DNA of 64,000 bases from Zygnema cylindricum (lineage: Eukaryota > Streptophyta > Zygnematophyceae > Zygnematales > Zygnemataceae): contig JBBHKE010002277.1 of NCBI GenBank assembly GCA_037447655.1, forward strand, positions 151,571 to 215,570, given 5' to 3'. This document shows, piece after piece, positions 40,504 through 51,691 of this stretch; position 1 is the stretch's first letter, and the number at the start of each line of letters is the position of its first letter. The notes under the pieces are model-generated. The model made no database searches and was not told the DNA's origin. It saw only the letters and a list, made by a program, of their open reading frames with translations. The position numbers were made by a program, and so were the translations under genes.

Positions 40504-41631
40504 CCTCTAGGGTGCCCATTTTCAATGGAATAGGGTTCATTAATTGGGAAACCATGATGAGGGGTGCATTGTTTGAAAAAGGGCTAAAGGGCATTGTGAG
40601 TGGTCGTGTGCGTCAGCCATCCGCAAAATTGGGAGTTCCACCACGGTTTGTTGGATCTCGGTTCACAAGAGGATCTGCGGGGGCAGAGGTAGTAGAGGAT
40701 GTTAGAGAAAGCATCGTGTCGGACATAGGGAATGAGAAGAGGAAGGAGAAACTCACAGTGATGCCTACTATATTGGTTGCGATAGCAGATGTTCATAAAA
40801 CTGAGGCTAATGATAGTGAAATCTTGGGTTTCAACAATACCGTGGCGACTCATTTTATTCTCGGGCGTCTCACCCAAGAAGTGGCTACACCTCATCTTCA
40901 TGTGAACAAGGCGGACGAGTTGTCGGAGGCTCTTGTCAACATTTACAAGAGTGGTACAATTCAGCAGCAGAAGCTGGCAGATCAGAAGGTAGAAGCGTAT
41001 GTGTACAAAGGGGAAAGATGTTAGATTTTTGTAATGACTTGGTCGGGTTATTTATGGAGTAGGAGAGTGTAGGGAAAAGGGAGACCTAGAAAGAGAAGGT
41101 GAATACTTTGTTGATGAAAGTCCTATATGATTATGAAAACATTGTTAACAGGGTTCAGGACTTGCCAGATCATCGATGGATCTCGAACTCCGTTGCGGGA
41201 ATGATTTTGGTTCGGGAAACCACAATTGAGATTTGGAGAGGAGGAAAGAGTGTTTAAGCATTGGCTGCTAGTACTAACTAGGGGGATAAGGATTCCAAGA
41301 AACCTTATGGGGATTTTGGTGGAGGAGGAAGAGGAAACCATGACGGATCTGGACGGAGGGCTACGAAGGAGCTTTGCCATTTTTGTAAGAAGCCATGAAA
41401 CTACATGGCGGAGTGCACTAAATTGACAGAGTTGAGATTGAAGGAGGAATTGATTGGAAAACCGGCCGCAAGGGAAAAGAAGGCGTTTGTGGCGACACAA
41501 GTCGTGGGAGAGGATGCCGATGATGACGATGGAGAACTTCTCCTCAACAAGGAGTTGGAGGTGAAAGGTGAGCCTGAGATTCCAAGGAGGCAAAAATTTG
41601 CTTTCGGTGGAGTGAAAGAAGAGATAACTCT
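40494..41631 (+). pseudogene. Cop-E gag and start of protease region
   Basis: The first frame (from an ATG at 40470 in the LTR or 40494 in the primer site) runs to 41024: MGPPSRVPIFNGIGFINWET, FILGRLTQEVATPHLHVNKA, then QQQKLADQKVEAYVYKGE. Later frames give ENIVNRVQDLPDH, a zinc knuckle CHFCKKP-stop-NYMAEC with an in-frame stop, and an acidic stretch ending EIPRRQKFAFGGVKEE. The Gyp-2 3' LTR interrupts it at 41632, just before the protease DSGAS should come. The plus-strand copy is cut there; no downstream part of Cop-E appears. Confidence 0.85.
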
Positions 41632-42412
41632 TGTAGAGAATACGTGGAAGACCTTGGAGCCTATTCGCTATCCCACGGCTTAGTATACTTATAGGGGTCA
41701 CTTCGCGCTAGGGGAGTATTCTTCCCTTTTATTCCTTTGGTCATCTTAACCTTTATTCTTTTGCATGTTGTATATACATTTTTCCCATCTCATTCATTTT
41801 CGTTTGTATATATGACTGGAGCATGACTTTGTTGGTTATGATGCATGATTTACTTGCTTCTCTCGCATGCACGACACAAACGAGCGGCAAGCAAGTGTAA
41901 TAGAACTAACATGAGACAAAATAATCCGTACTACACTCGGGGCAAAAAGTTGTGCTCCGGATTGCGGCTAGATCGCGGCCGAAAGTAATTATTTGGTCCA
42001 CTATTATAAGACAAAGTCCTGAAAAGGACACTAACTTGACACACTTTGACCTAACGTAATTAATGGACCAAGAGTTAGCTAAGATTGAACTCAATTCCTA
42101 CTGACGGCTACTAGCATAATCCAAATGCAAATCCGTGAAGTTACGTGGCAATCCACAATGTACCCCCCACGGGGGCTGTTGGAAACTGGTCCAATGTAAC
42201 GGAATTTCAATCTTTGAGACGGTAGAACTTTGTCGTCCGACCTCTGTTAGGCGCCAAATAAAGTGCGTTCTGCTCAGTTTAGGAAATTCAAGGATCTCGT
42301 CTGGCTTGGTGCCCTCACTCCTCCGTGCTCTGAAGACCGTACAGGGTAAAAAGGGCTCGGAAATCCTTCGTGATATAAAGGTATGATTGAAAAACATATG
42401 AGCTTGACAACT
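41632..42412 (-). repeat. Gyp-2 3' LTR
   Basis: On the minus strand TGTCAAGCTCATATG at 42412 to a CA end at 41632 (ATTCTCTACA), about 781 bp. The first 500 bp match the plus-strand LTR at 55190; the remainder differs completely, so the U5 side is subfamily-specific or recombinant. It lies in Cop-E gag. The other end of the element is lost, so no target duplication can be checked. Confidence 0.7.
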
Positions 42413-42709
42413 GTGGAGCGTGCCTGATTAACGTGAGGGAAGGGCCCAAAGCCCGGAGCCGTCGGCATAAGAGTCCTACAAATAAACCTCGAATGCGAAT
42501 GCTCCCCAAAATGATGATCATGCCCACTGCTGCCCAAATCTCACCCATAGATATGCATGCAAAATATGAGAGATGCTTCGACAGGGAATAGGGATGAGCG
42601 AAGGGGAAGGCGAAAGTTATCCCCTCCCCCTTCCTTCCCCCCCCCTGGCCGGGGAAAGGGATTTAGGTCTCGGTAATCGGACTGATATCCCAATTTCCCC
42701 CCCTTTTAG
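42413..42709 (-). other. Gyp-2 3' untranslated region with polypurine stretch
   Basis: Non-coding. On the minus strand a G/A-rich run (GGGGGGAAGGAAGGGGGAGG) lies around 42625-42650, a candidate polypurine tract, although 200 bp remain to the LTR. A hydrophobic frame at 42548-42315 is not supported as a gene. Confidence 0.5.
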
Positions 42710-42930
42710 TCAACCGTGACTAAGATATAAAAACATTTGCTCGCTCCATTCGCAGTTCTCACATAACCATGTGCTGGAGGGTAGAGGGTGTGGCACCCTA
42801 GAGGAGGGGAGACAGGCTGAATGCCAACACTGACCGCACTGATTGCAGACCACTATGTCGTGTAGCAAGAGGACTGAGTGGAAGCTGATGAACAGGAACA
42901 AGGATCGGCAAAGGAAGTTAAATGGAAAGT
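42710..42930 (-). pseudogene. PHD finger (Gyp-2)
   Basis: Minus strand: FADPCSCSSAS in one frame, then after a 1-bp shift DIVVCNQCGQCWHSACLP and WLCENCEW. This is the C4HC3 pattern with Trp-His-x2-Cys and W-x-C-x2-C, the same layout as Gyp-1 at 25089-25262. The residues between the motifs differ widely while the metal ligands are kept, which suggests past selection on the fold. The frameshift makes this copy inactive. Confidence 0.75.
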
Positions 42931-44060
42931 GGGTTCGTCTTCCAATCCCCGAAGATGGCAGGGGACCACATTAATCTGATTCTCTTTAATTCGTTGACCA
43001 TCCTTTCCCTCTAATGTAAGAACCCCTTTGTTGGATACTTCAACCACTTTCAAATTACCCTCCCAGCAAAAATATCCAGCGTGTCCTTCTTCTGTTGCAT
43101 CCGATATACAAAGTCCCTGGCATAAATCGCTGCTGTCGGGGAACATAATTCGGGCTCCAGCGTTGAGAATACCACAACTGATCTCGGTGTTGAGCCGCCT
43201 GCAAATTTCCCATGGCGAGAGGCATCTCTCGGTGGAATATCTTGGCTCTATCGGCGATCAGGTTTTCAAAAATCCCCTTGGCATCTATCTCCGCCAAGAC
43301 CACCGCTTAGGCGGATGCAGTCCCGGGCAAGATGGGATGTCGTCCAATTAGAATGAAATAACAGCTATAGAAGTGGAGAGAAGCCTGCCTGCTGAATTTG
43401 TAACCCATAGCAATCCAAGGCACTTTTTTGTCCCACTCCCCCAAATCTTCTTCAACTACATATTTTCGTAGTGACCGCTTCACTGTCTGTACGCACCTTT
43501 CGGCCAAACCGTCGGCTTGAGGGTGGTCACGGCAGGTCAGCCGATGGTCGACTAGGCATTTTTCCAAGAGGTTGGAAAATTCTCTGGCAAATTCGGAGCC
43601 TAGGTCGGTTAGAACTTCCGCGGGCGCCTTGAATTCGGCTAAAACCCTTTGCAAAAAGGCATCTGCATTTGCCTTGGACTCCTTCAAGGGCAACACCACC
43701 AACTCGATCCACTTGGAAAAATGTTTTATCATGACCAGCACGAAACGGTTCCCCCGCCTGCTGGTCGGAAGAGGTCCCAAAAGATCCAACGACCACCGAT
43801 AAAACATCCCCTAGATAGGAAGCGAATGAAGCTCAGTCCTGCCCTTTTTGTCAAAAGTTGCCTTAACTCGATCTCATGAGGAGTAAGTCTGCACAATTTG
43901 GTTGATTTGGGTCCGCAACCCATGCCACCAATAGTAGCCCGTAACCAGGGAAGTGTTCCGCTTTTGCCCAAAATGTCCACATTGCCAATGGAGGTTACAA
44001 ATCAGAGATTCTCGGTCATAGGGGGGAGGAACCACTTTCCTCATGTCGTTGGCCATTTCC
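42931..44060 (-). pseudogene. Gyp-2 integrase (downstream copy)
   Basis: Frames 44056-43874 (zinc module: NLHWQCGHFGQKRNTS, YYWWHGLRTQINQIVQTYSS, where the first Cys is lost to Tyr), 43807-43307 (core: Asp in SLDLLGPLPTS, Asp in VLTDLGSEFARE, Glu in GLAERCVQTV) and 43303-43055 plus 43146-42931 (C-terminal region with GVLTLEGKDGQRIKENQINV). All three DDE residues remain, but frame breaks separate the parts. Confidence 0.85.
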
Positions 44061-44850
44061 GAATGAGAACGCCTCTGTCACAATCATACGCAACCATCCG
44101 GGTCTGTACTCGAGATAATTGAATTCCAGTCATGTGGGGAAGAGGCGACCCCTGCTGGATAGATTGGAGAGCATCCAGGTCATTCTAGATGTCTTTCCGT
44201 TTGGCCCCTATGGGCGCCTGCCCCTCCACGTCGGCCGAGAAGTTGACTGTCTCCCCCCAGATTGGGGAAGCCAAATGAAAGCGGAGGATGCTGAAATGAT
44301 TCCCAGACTTATCTCAGGGTCCTCATCATGCTGAGCCCCGGTAGAGTCCATGGTGGAGGGATCAGGATTCCGACTGAGTTCGTCGGCATTCCCATGGATT
44401 TCCCCTGCCCTATGAACAATGTTGAAATCATATTCTTGTAGGAGAAGAACCCATCTGGCGAGTTTGCCGGTTAACTTACTTTTTTTTTATGATCCATTTT
44501 AGGGGTTTGTGATCCGTAATAAAGGTGAAATGGACTCCGTACAAATAAGGTCGGAAATGCTGGATGGCCCAAACCGCTGCGAGTAACTCTCCGTGGTAAC
44601 TCCTATAATTCCCCTTTGCCTTGTTGTTGCTCTGGCTGGCGTAGGCCACCACATATTCAGCTCCGGCATCATCGACTTGAAGTCGATCTGCTCCCAATAC
44701 AAACCTGCTCCAATCTGTATAAAAGAGGAAAGGTCTTTGGTGATCAGGCATCCGGAGCACGGGGTGCTGCTTCAGAGCATCCTTCAAGAACTGGAAGGAG
44801 ATCTTTTGTTCTTCGGCCCACTGCCACTCTTGATCCTTCCACAATAGCTG
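44061..44850 (-). pseudogene. Gyp-2 RNase H and connector (downstream copy)
   Basis: The frame 44844-44476 shows WQWAEEQKISFQFLKDALKQ, the RNase H FLFYTDWSRFVLGADRLQ (catalytic Asp kept), YHGELLAAVWAIQHFRPYLY (Glu kept) and FITDHKPLKWII (Asp kept), then breaks at a poly-lysine slip (an A-tract near 44480). 44475-44061 continues as the spacer before the integrase zinc module in shifted frames. Confidence 0.85.
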
Positions 44851-45829
44851 GTTAAAGGGCTGGGCGTGACTACTGAACTCGGGGATAAACCACCGATAAT
44901 AATTGGCCAGACCCAGAAAGTGCGAAGTGCTAAGATATCATGTGGTGGGGGAAGAGCGTCAAGGGTTGCCACCTTGACAATGTGGGGACCCACAGTCCCG
45001 GGCGTCACCTCATGTCTGAGATTAATGATTTTCTGTACCCCAAAAATACCTTTGCCCGGGTGACATTTCAAGCCCGCTGCTTGGAATGCACGGAGAACGA
45101 TCGGAACTTGCCCCAGGTTTTCCTCAAAAGTCTAAGAGAAGATAATAACATCATCAATATAGCACCGGGCACAATCGATTCCTCGGAGCGCTTCGTCTAT
45201 TGCCCGTTGGAATTTGGCCGGTGCATTCTTAAGCCCGAAGGGCATGTAAATCCATTCAGAAAGTCAGGAACCAGCCCAAAATGCAGTTTTTTCACTGTGC
45301 TTCCGTTCCATGGCAATCTGGTGGAAACCATTCTTCATGTCCAGGGTGGAATGGTTAGTGGCACCAGCAAGAGAGTCGAATATCTTTTCCAGAGTCGGCA
45401 TCAGGTACCGGTCAAGATGGTGGCCGTGTTCAGCATGCGATAATCTCTGCGTATCTGGAAATCTACAGTCTTCTCGGACGAGTCCTTCATGGGAGGGAGA
45501 ACTGTCATGGAAGCGAACCCATGAAGTCCGGTACTTTTCTGAACCAATCTGGCTTCCACCAACGTTTAGACTTTAGCCGTGATGAATTCCTTTTCCTTGA
45601 AATTGAGAGGATACTGCTGGTGCCAAACAGTGGCCGTCCCGTCGATCAAATCGATTTGGAAAGGTGTTCTTTTGTAAATATCGACATCTGTTTTTGACCA
45701 TGAGAACACCTGCCTGTTTTCGGCCAATAGTTCGGAGACCCGCGCCTTCTGCTGAGGATCTAACAACTCCCCTAGTGTCCAATCCCCCCTAGTGTCTAAT
45801 CCATTTTCCCGGGCTCTAGAGCAGCCCAA
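44851..45829 (-). pseudogene. Gyp-2 reverse transcriptase (downstream copy)
   Basis: 45829-45566 has the pre-RT linker and fingers (TLGELLDPQQKARVSELLAE, QIDLIDGTATVWHQQYPLNF). The palm reads in pieces; YIDDVII is encoded around 45146-45166. 45071-44851 has the thumb (MKCHPGKGIFGVQKIINLRH). Multiple stops. RT copies the element RNA; dead here. Confidence 0.8.
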
Positions 45830-45981
45830 GCCTCCGGCTATCTACCTCTTGGTTAATGTCAAATTCCAATTCTATCGGTGGATCTGCCTCTACCCTTCCG
45901 GCTATGACTCTACTACTGACAACTTCCGCTAAGCGGTCGCCATCTGAGCCATTGCCCCCCCCCCCACCGGGAAAACTTGCG
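45830..45981 (-). pseudogene. Pre-RT linker fused to upstream integrase
   Basis: The frame 46460-45816 runs from integrase (SLHFYSCYFIL) straight into ASFPGGGGGNGSDGDRLAEV and VVSSRVIAGRVEADPPIELE. The latter matches the Gyp-1 linker that precedes RT. The junction near 45981 marks the duplication breakpoint. It lies just inside the linker, so the methyltransferase was not carried along. Confidence 0.75.
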
Positions 45982-46671
45982 GTTAGAATGAAATAACAGC
46001 TATAGAAGTGGAGAGAAGCCTGCCTGCTGAATTTGTAACCCATAGCAATCCAAGGCACTTTTTTGTCCCACTCCCCCAAATCTTCTTCAACATCATATTT
46101 TCGTAGTGACTGCTTCACTGTGTGTACGCACCTTTCGGCCAAACCGTCGGCTTGAGGGTGGTCACGGCTGGTCAGCTGATTGTCGACTAGGCATTTTTCC
46201 AAGAGGTTGGAAAATTCTCCGGCAAATTTGGAGCCTAGGTCGGTTAGAACTTCCGCAGGCGCCCCGAATTGGGCTAAAACCCTCTGCAAAAAGGCATATG
46301 CAATTGCTTTGGACTCCTTCGTGGGCAAAACCACCAACTCAATCCACTTGGAAAAATGTTCTATCATGACTAGCACGAAGCGGTTCCTACGCCTGCTGGT
46401 CGCAAGAGGTCCCAAAAGATCCAACGACCACCAGTAAAACATCCCCCCGATAGGAAGCAAATGAAGCTCTGTCTAGCCCTTTTTGTGAAAAGCTGCCTTG
46501 CCTCGATCGCATGAGGAGCAAGTCTGCACAATTCAGTTGACTTGGGTCCGCAACCCATGCCACCTATAAGAGCCCGTTACCAGAGAAGTGGTACGCTTTT
46601 GCCCGAAGTGTCCACATTGCCGATGGAGATTGGAAATGAGAGTTTTTCGGTCAGAGGGGGGAGGAACCACT
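45982..46671 (-). pseudogene. Gyp-2 integrase (upstream copy)
   Basis: MLPIGGMFYWWSLDLLGPL through VLTDLGSKFAGEF and GLAERCVHTVKQSL, plus the zinc-module part at 46671-46500 (NLHRQCGHFGQKRTTS). DDE residues are all present in one 160-codon frame. It ends abruptly at the duplication junction. Confidence 0.85.
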
Positions 46672-47491
46672 TGTTGGCTTTGGAAACCTTTAATCCTCTC
46701 TAAATCTCGTGTGTGAGAAAGAGATTCTAGACTTAGTCGGTTTTGTGTACAGACTGAGTCTACGTAGACAAGATTTGGTGTGGTATGTAACTCCAAAGGG
46801 AGTTCACAGATTCGGTACACTCCATGTACACGTGTCGGTCCGTGGGAAGTCAAGCTTGGTTGAGTTCGTTGATAAAGTACAGATTTACTTGAGGGATCAA
46901 ATTTACACGTGGAGGTTCATCTTCGGTGATGAATGAATGCGCGGACGGCGGACGGAGTTTGCCGTCATTTTTGGAAGATAAATATTGACCGAGCCGTCAT
47001 TTCAGGAGACGAACTTTGACTGCGTACTTTAGCGGCGGCTAGGGTTAAGGATTGGTGTAAATACTTGTACGGTTGACAACGGAGTTTAGTTTGATTAATG
47101 TTGAAGTGTACCGGCAGACCACGGTAATTGTGGTACGGTGTAGATCAAGTATAGGTTCACTTTGTATATGTTGGACTTAGAATAATTTAGAGTTAGGAAT
47201 TCCTTGTATGGAAAAACTGCAAAGCAGTTTTTGGGAATTTTGAATTGTAAGATCATTGTGATCTTTTGGCAGATTAATGTAAAATTGTGCATGTGGTTTC
47301 TTTGGTTTATTTTCTTTGTTGTGGCAAATTTGCAGACCTAGTGTGAGTCTGGTTTGCTTGGGGCTTCATTGTGAAGTCAGTCATTTGTGGGCATTTGTGA
47401 GAGTTTCCTCTCTTGTATTTTTGATTATGATTATGGCAACTGCTGCAGCTTCTTCTTCTTCTTCAGGGGCACCAGCTGCCTCAAATCAACA
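46672..47491 (+). mobile_element. Solo LTR with target-site duplication CCACT
   Basis: 820 bp, TGTTGGCTTTGG... to ...CAAATCAACA, flanked by CCACT at 46667-46671 and 47492-47496. The flanking Gyp-2 sequence is otherwise continuous (HHCC region of integrase), confirming a clean insertion. Near its end an ATG at 47433 opens MATAAASSSSSGAPAASNQ, so in the parent element gag probably began in the LTR. Part of its right half (CAGACCTAGTGTGAGTCTGG) resembles the LTR at 29962-30482. The parent family is likely copia, by this resemblance. Confidence 0.85.
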
Positions 47492-48600
47492 CCACTTTCC
47501 TCGTGCCGTCTGACCATTTCCGAAGGAGAACGCATGTGTTCCATTCATACGCAGCCATGCGGGTCTGTACTCGGGATAATTGAATTCCAATCAAGTGGGG
47601 AAGAGGCGACCGCTGCTGGATAGATTGGAGAGCATCGCGGTCGTTCCAAATGTCCTTTTGTCCGGCCCCTATGGGCACATGCCCCTCCACGTCTGCCGAG
47701 AACGTTAACAGTTCCCCCCCTGAGAGGGGGAGCCAGATAACAGCAGAGGATGCTCGAATGAGCCCTAGACTGATCTCGGGGTCCTCATCATGCCGAGCCT
47801 TGGTAGAATCCATGGTGGAGGGATCAGGATTCTGGCTAAGTCCGTCGGCAATCCCATGGATTTCCCCTACCCTATGAACAATGTCGAAATCATATTCTTG
47901 CTGGATAAGAACCCATCTGGCATGTTTGCCGGTTAACTTTCTATTTTCCATGATCCATTTCAAGGGTTAGTGGTTCGTAATAAAGGTGAAATGGACTCTG
48001 TACAAATATGGCCGGAAATGCTGGATGGCCCAAACCGTTGCGAGTAACTCTCCATTGTAACTACATTAATCCCCTTTGCTCTGTTGTTGCTCCGGCTGGC
48101 GTAGGCCACCACATATTCAGCTTCAGCGTCATCCACTTGAGCCAAAACTGCTCCCAATCCAAAACTTCTCCAATCGGTATAAAGGAGGAAAGGCCTCTAG
48201 CTATCAGGCATTCGGAGCACAAGGTGCTGCTTCAGAGCATCCTTCAAGAACTGGATGGATATGTGTTGTTCTTCGACCCTCTGCCACTTTTGGTCCTTGC
48301 GCAATAGCTCGTTAGGGGCTAAGTGTGACTACTGAAATCGGGGATAAACTGCCAATAGTAGTTGGCCAGACCCAGAAAGGTGTAAAGGACAGAGATGTCC
48401 TGCGGTGGGGGAAGAGCGTTAAGGGCTGCCACCTTGACCATTTGGGGACCCACACACCCGAGAGTCAACTCATGTCCGAGGTAAATGATTTTGTGTACCC
48501 CAAAAATACCTTTGCTCGGGTGACATTTCAAGCCCGCGGCTTTGAGTACTTGGAGAAGGATCTATACATGCTGAAGATGTTCCTCAGAAGTCTTTAATAA
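47492..48600 (-). pseudogene. Gyp-2 RT end and RNase H (upstream copy)
   Basis: 48531-48319 is the RT thumb (MKCHPSKGIFGVHKIIYLGH). 48300-47970 is RNase H in shifted frames. 47963-47492 holds the RNase H end and connector (HRVGEIHGIADGLSQNPDPS, MAAYEWNTCVLLRKWSDGTR). The right end, just after where YIDD should be, is cut at 48600 by the start of Cop-F. Confidence 0.85.
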
Positions 48601-50610
48601 GATGATAACATTATATGATCTAAAAAAGGAAGATATAATCTTAGTAAAGCATCTAGTAGTTATGGATGAAGGAAAAATTGTGGATCCCTTCAAATATACA
48701 AAGTCAGTAAAAATCAGATTTGAGTCAAAAAATTCTGATGACTTTGAGCTTCCTAACTATCCAAGTTTTAGAGAAGATGACATTCTTCTAGGTACAAATC
48801 AGACCGAGAAGGACTCGGCTGCAGAAACTCCAGTGATAACTCTACCCAAAGCGGAAGACGTGGTGGAAATTGATTCAGAATCAAGGGATACGGGAGAAGT
48901 CAAGATTTTTTGAAAGAAGCCACAAAAACCATCTATTTCATGCCACAGATTTTGAGGGGGGGAGGAGAAGTAACTAAAGATTGCAAGAAAAACAGTAACA
49001 AGGTATTAAAACTATCTCATCAAGATGAACCTCAAACTTATGGAGAGGTGATGACTTGTCCAGAAACGAACCGGTGGAAGACAGCCATCAATGAGGAGAT
49101 GGCCTCAATTATGGCAGCCGATACTTGGGAGCTGGTGGACTGTCCACCTAACCGAAAACCAATCGGTTGTAAGTGGGTTTTCAAATTAAAACTGAACCCA
49201 GATAACACCATTGAGCGTTACAAAGCCCGATTAGTGGCAAAAGGATTTACACAGAAAGAAGGAATCGACTACGAGGAAACCTTTGCCCTTGTCATGAGAT
49301 TTCCCTCAGTCTGCATACTTCTCAGTTTGGCAGCAGCGGAAGACATGGAGGTGCACGAGATGGACATCAAGACAACCTTTTTGCATAGAGAATTGGAAGA
49401 GGAGATCTTCATGCGACAACTCGAAGGATTTGTGGAGGAAGGAGATGAGAGTAAGGTATGCCGGCTGATTAAATCCCTTTATGGTTTGAAACAAGCGCCT
49501 CGACAGTGGAATAAGAAGCTTGATGAGTTTTTTACTGGTCAGGGATATATCCGGATCAGCTCAGATCACTCAATCTATGTTTTTGAAGATGAGGAAGGTG
49601 TTATATTTATTGCAATTTATGTTGATAATTTGCTTGTTTTAAGTAAATCAATGGAAAAAATTAATAAACTGAAAACCGATCTTAAAGGGAGATTTGAAAT
49701 AAAAGATATGGTAGAAGCAAATTATATTTTGGGAATTCAAGTAGAAAGAGGCCAAAAAAAAAAGATTATAAGATTGACTCAAAAGAAAGCAATAGGGAAC
49801 ATGCTGGAAAAATTTCAAATGGATAAAGCCAATAGTTGTACAACTCCAATGGAGTTAAAGAAGGGAAGTGAGGGGAGTGAGGAAGGAGTAATAGTCTTAG
49901 ACGAGGAATTAAGTCTTGAAGAACAGTAGTTCATGCAGACTATTCCTTACAGGCAAGTAGTGGGAAGCCTAATCTATAAAATGAATTCTACCCGGCCGGA
50001 TTTAGCTGCAGCTGTAGGAGTGCTGAGTAGAAGTTTAAATTCTCCCACTAACAGGGATTGGGAGGCAGCTAAGAGAGTCCTTAGATATTTGATATGAACT
50101 AGGGATCTATGGTTGCATTTGGGTGGGGAGAATACTGACATCACTACTTGGACTGATGCCAGTTATGGTGATGCTCCGATGAGGGGATGTACTTCTAGAT
50201 ATCCATTATATGTGGGTGATGGGGCTTGCTGTTGGAGTAGCTAACAGCAAAAGGTTATTGCTGAGTCCACCATGGAGGCTGATTATATGGCCTCTTGCTT
50301 TGCTGTAAAAGAATTGATGTGGGTCAAGTCTTTGCTTGGTGAGCTTGGTCACCATAAAAGTCGTGTGCATACTTTTTTTTGTGATAATCAGGAAGCGATC
50401 GCTATTTCTGCCAATCCTAAACATCATTTTAAAGCCAAACCTATGGACATTAGAATCATCTTTGTTAAAGAGAAAGTAGAAAACAAAATAATCAGTTTAG
50501 AGTACCGGTTAGATAGCGAGATGGTAGTAGATATAATGACCAAACCTGTGCCTTCCCTTAAACTAATTTTTTGCAGGGAGAAGTGTGGTCTGAAATTAAA
50601 CAGTGACTAG
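48601..50610 (+). pseudogene. Copia RT and RNase H (Cop-F)
   Basis: 48602-48913 is the integrase tail and acidic linker (HLVVMDEGKIVDPFKYTK). 48910-49929 is RT (CKWVFKLKLNPDNTIERYKA, HEMDIKTTFLHRELEEEIFM, SLYGLKQAPRQWNKKLDEFF). Its catalytic motif reads IAIYVDNLLVLSKS, so the second essential Asp of YVDD is Asn. The rest (to 50610) gives RNase H with an in-frame stop before QQKVIAEST and a late frame 50272-50610. RT copies RNA to cDNA; this copy is inactive by active-site loss as well as stops. Confidence 0.9.
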
Positions 50611-50623
50611 AAAATAAGGGGAG
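50611..50623 (+). other. Polypurine tract of Cop-F
   Basis: AAAATAAGGGGAG lies between the pol stop codon (50608-50610) and the LTR. It is identical to the tract of Cop-A on the other strand (57882-57894). Confidence 0.8.
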
Positions 50624-51691
50624 TGTAGAAATTAATGGTCTGTTTCTTAAGTATTTTCTAGGTCTAAATAGAAATATAGAAAGATACCGAGGCAGTCTAT
50701 CTCTAACTTCTCTCTCCCACTCTCAAACTTGTCGCACTCACAGAAAAATTGGAGAGGAAGCTAGAGCCATGGCTACCTAGGCTCTCTAGAGGTTTACGGG
50801 AAATATATTAGTTTATTTATCGTTAGGGGTTTATTTACTAAAAGTATATATCGTGCATATATGATTTGATCCTGGTATCAGCTCGACAGTGAGCAGTCGG
50901 TAGCCGGTAGCCTTATCCGTTAAGTCTAGATTTAGTGATACGTACTATATGGTTTGATATTTAATTAAACATTACCAAGTAGGATAATTCATTTAACTGA
51001 AACGGTTTACGGGATACATAGATCCAAAAATGTAAGAGTACGAATCAAGGTACAGACAAGAAACATGTACAGCGCATTTGTTTCAATAGCAAAACGAATA
51101 CCGCGTAGGTATTTAATACGGCTATGATTAAATGAGCATTTACATCCCACGGCTGGAATGAATGCCAAGATCTCGAAAGAGGATATCGGCGGTTTTTTGG
51201 TTATCGCCACATCGGATGACACGTGGCAGAATAACATTGGATCGCGGCATCTCCGAGGATTAAGGGAGCAAATCCGGATATACCATGTGTCGACATTTAG
51301 GGCATGTTGTACAGTGTCCATACAGAAAGTACACCGGCAGCTGTACTTTTGTGTACGGAAGTGTAATATGATAGGCTCCGTACATTTGTAGATAGAAGCT
51401 GTGAGAGAGATAGGACTTAGAAAAATTAGTAGATAGGACCCTCTCTCCAGAGAACTTCTGTACAAAAGGTCAACTTTGACCCTCCATAACTTACTGCTCA
51501 GGGGAGCAAATTCAGAGATTCTTTTTGCTATCGACTCACGAGAGTCTTGCCTTCATAGGAGTGAATGTGGTCAGAGTTTTTATCTTCCGGGGTGGAAGTT
51601 ATTCTTGCTGAAACAAGAAGGTGTCAGGGTTTTCCTAGAGGCTTTTTGCAAGCTGACCATTCTGAGGACCTATGGAGGTCTCAGAGTTGCA
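50624..51691 (+). repeat. Cop-F 3' LTR
   Basis: TGTAGAAATTAATGG... to ...GTCTCAGAGTTGCA, 1068 bp. Contains the CCATGGCTACC block, an antisense tRNA-like segment (50873-50940), the palindromic ATTTGTTTC / GAATACCGCG element near 51070-51105, a GTAC array and GGTCAACTTTGACC at the R region. Confidence 0.9.
51309..51383 (+). promoter_or_regulatory. GTAC array of Cop-F LTR
   Basis: GTAC at 51309, 51329, 51343, 51353 and 51380. From the right the offsets are 0, 27, 37, 51 and 71. The expected sixth site (51320) reads ATAC. Geometry is identical to Cop-A. Confidence 0.6.

Larger units (their letters stand above)
41632..48600 (-). mobile_element. Gyp-2: gypsy element with partly duplicated pol
   Basis: On the minus strand, from right to left: end of RT, RNase H and integrase (48600-45982, interrupted by a solo LTR at 46672-47491), then a second start at the pre-RT linker, RT, RNase H, integrase and PHD finger (45981-42710), then the 3' LTR. 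The repeated integrase parts (46460-45982 and 43807-43320) are about 95% identical by eye. Gag, protease and the methyltransferase region are not present. Both copies are broken by stops and shifts. Confidence 0.85.
48601..51691 (+). mobile_element. Cop-F: 3' half of a copia element
   Basis: On the plus strand: end of integrase and acidic linker, RT, RNase H, polypurine tract (50611-50623) and a 1068-bp 3' LTR (50624-51691). The 5' half is missing. Protein and polypurine tract match Cop-A closely, so it is the same lineage. Stops at 48911, 49927, 50096 and 50241 and an active-site change inactivate it. Confidence 0.92.

Noticed and set aside
42315-42548. Possible envelope-like transmembrane protein in Gyp-2
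   Set aside because: The equivalent region of Gyp-1 has no corresponding frame, and it lies after the PHD stop next to the LTR; more likely untranslated.
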